From the NCBI GenBank assembly GCA_947630515.1, contig CANRHY010000040.1, positions 1 through 7,889 on the forward strand: a stretch of DNA of 7,889 bases. The letters run 5' to 3'. The position numbers were made by a program, and so were the translations under genes. This stretch comes from an uncultured Bacilli bacterium. GTDB lineage: Bacteria; Bacillota_I; Bacilli_A; RF39; UBA660. Below the pieces are notes generated by a model that saw only the letters and a list, made by a program, of their open reading frames with translations, was not told where the DNA came from and ran no database searches. This document shows positions 6,502 through 7,889 of this stretch, piece after piece. Position 1 is the first letter of the stretch; every line of letters starts with the position of its first letter.

Positions 6502-7005
6502 CTAATTATCATCACTAAATTTTACCTCATCTGCACTTGTACAAGTTATATCAGTATCTTTAGTAGCATCTTTTATGTTTTTATTATCTTCAGAGCCACC
6601 TATATCAAGCCCCATTCCAGCTTCTACTTTACCACTATCATACTTAAATGTTCCATCTGTAACTAATACATGTGTTATAAGTCCTTTATCATTAAATTGA
6701 ATATAATATTTTAAATCTGGCTTTTCTGAGTCATGAAATCCTTGTATATTAGCAGCACTATTAGTTGTTTGACAACCCTTAACATTTGAATAAGGTCCTT
6801 TTGAATCTCCAGTTAATTCTGCAGCTACATATAAGTCAGATGCAGTTCTCATAACACTTTGAACTTCCATTACAAATGATTGCTTTCTTCCTTTAGTATA
6901 TAAATTCAATGTACTTGGTAAAACTAACATTAACAAAATCGCAAGTATTGCTATAACAGCTAAAAGTTCAATTAAAGTAAAACCTTTCTTATTTAATTTA
7001 TTCAT
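6502..7005 (-). CDS. Type IV pilin-like prepilin (ComGC/PilA class)
   Basis: This 167-residue protein starts with a class III prepilin signal: MNKLNKKG, cleavage after G8, then FTLIELLAVIAILAILLMLV with the conserved Glu at position 5 of the mature protein (E13). The hydrophobic helix spans about 9-31. The soluble head (about 40-167) has two cysteines, C78 and C155, that could close a disulfide loop as in many pilins, and a Gly/Asp-rich C-terminal part. Such subunits are processed by a prepilin peptidase and assembled into type IV or competence pili at the membrane. It is longer than typical ComGC (about 100 residues), and no comG assembly genes are beside it, so its pilus is unknown and I give no symbol. 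The ATG at 7005 has the ribosome site AAAGAGGG (7016-7023) and its own promoter. The gene ends flush against the inverted repeat at 6501. Confidence 0.88.
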   Translation of the reverse strand: MNKLNKKGFTLIELLAVIAILAILLMLVLPSTLNLYTKGRKQSFVMEVQSVMRTASDLYVAAELTGDSKGPYSNVKGCQTTNSAANIQGFHDSEKPDLKYYIQFNDKGLITHVLVTDGTFKYDSGKVEAGMGLDIGGSEDNKNIKDATKDTDITCTSADEVKFSDDN

Positions 7006-7015
7006 TTTAATTCAT

Positions 7016-7070
7016 CCCTCTTTCTACGATTACTATTGTTATTATATCAAAAAGTTTACTATTAAGTCAA
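7016..7070 (-). promoter_or_regulatory. Strong extended -10 promoter and ribosome site of the pilin gene
   Basis: TTGACT (7065-7070 on the minus strand) and a perfect TATAAT (7041-7046) are 18 bases apart, and TGA directly before the -10 gives the extended TGnTATAAT form. Transcription should start near 7034, leaving a leader of about 30 bases with AAAGAGGG at 7016-7023. This is the best vegetative promoter in the window and makes the pilin gene a unit separate from ylbE upstream. Confidence 0.8.
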
Positions 7071-7096
7071 TTGTTATATATTAATTTTTAATATTT

Positions 7097-7321
7097 CTAC
7101 TCATCTTTAGTTACATTCATAAATGCATTTATTAAATCCATTCCAGTTCCAATTTTTTCTACCTTATCTTTTAATCTTAATCCATATTTTTCTTTCATAG
7201 CATTAGTAAATTCCGTAATACTAGCACCCCTATTTAATTTTTTATACCAACTAGAGTTTTCCCTTAAAAATCTAAGTAAATTAGCATCACTATATATTTT
7301 CTCTTTTATTTCATATCTCAT
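7097..7321 (-). CDS. ylbE: YlbE-like protein
   Basis: The 74-residue protein matches the small YlbE family of Bacilli (79 residues in B. subtilis): LRFLRENSSWYKKLNR at 16-31 is the family core, with a conserved Trp-Tyr pair, followed by KEKYGLRLKDKVEKI (43-57). It has no signal peptide or membrane helix and should be a soluble helical protein. Its biochemical role is not known. The ATG shares one base with the ylbD stop (TAATG), and a GAAAGG ribosome site lies inside the ylbD end, so the two are translationally coupled. No convincing terminator follows before the pilin promoter. Confidence 0.8.
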   Translation of the reverse strand: MRYEIKEKIYSDANLLRFLRENSSWYKKLNRGASITEFTNAMKEKYGLRLKDKVEKIGTGMDLINAFMNVTKDE

Positions 7322-7698
7322 TAGTCATCAAAAAACCTTTCTACAACTGTACTATCTTTCTTTTTAGGTGCACTTTTTTTCTTTTCCTCACTTTTAGTAT
7401 TTCTAATAGTAACTATTTCTTCTAAAAAACCTAATGCTTTTTGTAAAGATGATACATTCTCTTCTAACTTATCTGTATCTATATTTTTTAAATTAGATAT
7501 AAAAGATTTAACTGTATCTGATACATTAATATTACTTTCTTTACTATTACCCCTTAACTTAGACCACACTTCAGTATCAGGTCCATATATATCATATGTC
7601 TCATATAACTTTTGCCACGTAGTCTTACCAGACGAAACTAAATTAAATAAATATTTATTCTTACTTGCAAACTCTTTAAATTCTTCCTTTTTATCCAT
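7321..7698 (-). CDS. ylbD: YlbD family protein (putative coat protein family)
   Basis: The 125-residue protein fits YlbD of Bacilli (about 130 residues). The N-terminal part carries the family block FKEFASKNKYLFNLVSSGKT followed by TWQKLYETYDIYGPDTEVW (27-45). The middle (about 60-98) is a predicted helix with leucine spacing suited to a coiled coil; the C-terminus (101-115) is very Lys-rich and ends in RFFDD. B. subtilis YlbD is annotated as a spore-coat-associated protein, but nothing here shows that this organism sporulates, so that name should be taken as a family label. The ribosome site GAAGGTG (7703-7709) precedes the ATG. Only 28 bases separate it from radC, so it is likely co-transcribed with it. 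Confidence 0.8.
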   Translation of the reverse strand: MDKKEEFKEFASKNKYLFNLVSSGKTTWQKLYETYDIYGPDTEVWSKLRGNSKESNINVSDTVKSFISNLKNIDTDKLEENVSSLQKALGFLEEIVTIRNTKSEEKKKSAPKKKDSTVVERFFDD

Positions 7699-7726
7699 AA
7701 TACACCTTCAATATATTTTATGCAAA

Positions 7727-7889
7727 TCACTTCTTATTATTTGCATTTTCATAAAAACTATAATAAGATGTACTGCTTATAATTATATGGTCAATCAATT
7801 TAATATTAAGAAGTTTCCCAGCTTTTTCTATTACACTTGTTGTCTTTATATCCTCTTCACTTGGAGAAGTATTACCGCTTGGGTGATTA
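7727..7889 (-). CDS. radC: RadC-like JAB-domain protein, C-terminal end (5' cut by window edge)
   Basis: The last 53 residues of a RadC/YeeS protein are visible, from the JAB1/MPN metal-binding loop to the stop. NHPSGNTSPSEEDIKTTSVI at the edge contains the zinc-binding HPSG and the invariant PS-D; LIDHIIISST and YYSFYEN are the conserved C-terminal blocks. RadC proteins have a HhH domain followed by a JAB fold; a DNA repair role was once proposed, but the true function is uncertain. It ends in TGA, so TGA is a stop in this organism. It is the first gene of the run that continues into ylbD and ylbE. Confidence 0.93.
   Translation of the reverse strand, partial: NHPSGNTSPSEEDIKTTSVIEKAGKLLNIKLIDHIIISSTSYYSFYENANNKK

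Larger units (their letters stand above)
5861..6508. mobile_element. Putative non-autonomous inverted-repeat element (MITE/REPIN-like)
   Basis: The segment is bounded by 28-bp inverted repeats identical to each other (5868-5895 and 6474-6501) and flanked on both sides by TAATTA (5861-5866 and 6503-6508), a candidate target duplication. Between them lie a strong two-way terminator, a possible 47-codon gene, a small hairpin, a second terminator and two extra diverged copies of the terminal repeat. No transposase or recombinase can be read in any frame, so it would have to move in trans. The right end touches the stop codon of the pilin gene. The insertion reading is supported by the reconstructed empty site: pilin TAG, then the terminator at 5831-5859. 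TAATTA is its own reverse complement and AT-rich, so the duplication alone is weak evidence; the repeats are the stronger part. Confidence 0.6.

Noticed and set aside
5861..6508. CRISPR array or integron attC array
   Set aside because: The same-direction repeats are spaced unevenly (33 and 57 bp start to start), one copy is inverted and far away, and no GTTRRRY core, cas gene or integrase is present.
6457..6666. Plus-strand frame of 69 codons
   Set aside because: It runs antisense through the repeats and the 3' part of the pilin gene, has no ribosome site, and its product is a Phe/Ile/Ser-rich string typical of antisense AT-rich sequence.
7071..7096. Terminator after ylbE
   Set aside because: The ATATTA/TAATAT pairing has no G/C pairs and no T-run follows.

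Overview
The window is a very AT-rich stretch from a Gram-positive, Firmicutes-type bacterium, most likely a low-GC Bacilli or Mollicutes-related lineage. The evidence is the pairing of ylbD and ylbE, a Gram-positive-style ComEA/ComEC competence pair, strong AGGAGG-like ribosome binding sites, and A/T-ending codons throughout. TGA is used as a stop (radC) and every Trp in the recognised proteins is TGG, so the genetic code is standard and not the Mycoplasma code. All recognised genes lie on the minus strand, so transcription runs from high to low coordinates.

In transcription order the window holds: the 3' end of radC (7889-7727); ylbD and ylbE, packed tightly behind it; a type IV-pilin-like prepilin gene (7005-6502) with its own strong extended -10 promoter; a 636-bp repeat-bounded intergenic segment with no large gene (about 5867-6502); dnaE, a complete Gram-positive-style DNA polymerase III alpha subunit (5788-2894); an AT-rich regulatory gap with a promoter and an 18-bp direct repeat; comEA (2690-1950); and comEC (from 1981, running off the left edge after 660 residues). 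comEA and comEC overlap by 32 bp. Together they make the envelope DNA receptor and the inner-membrane DNA channel of natural transformation. The prepilin is of the class that forms competence or other type IV pili, but it is not in a comG operon here.

The most interesting part is 5861-6508. Two inverted 28-bp repeats, identical to each other, bound it, and the palindromic hexamer TAATTA lies just outside each one. Removing the segment together with one TAATTA rebuilds the pilin TAG stop codon directly in front of a good intrinsic terminator (5831-5859), which now sits stranded upstream of dnaE. This is what an insertion of a small non-autonomous element (MITE- or REPIN-like) into the pilin 3' end would leave. 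The element carries two more, diverged copies of the terminal repeat in tandem near its right end. One shows paired base changes that keep a hairpin intact. It also carries a strong two-way terminator and a possible 47-codon gene. No transposase is present.
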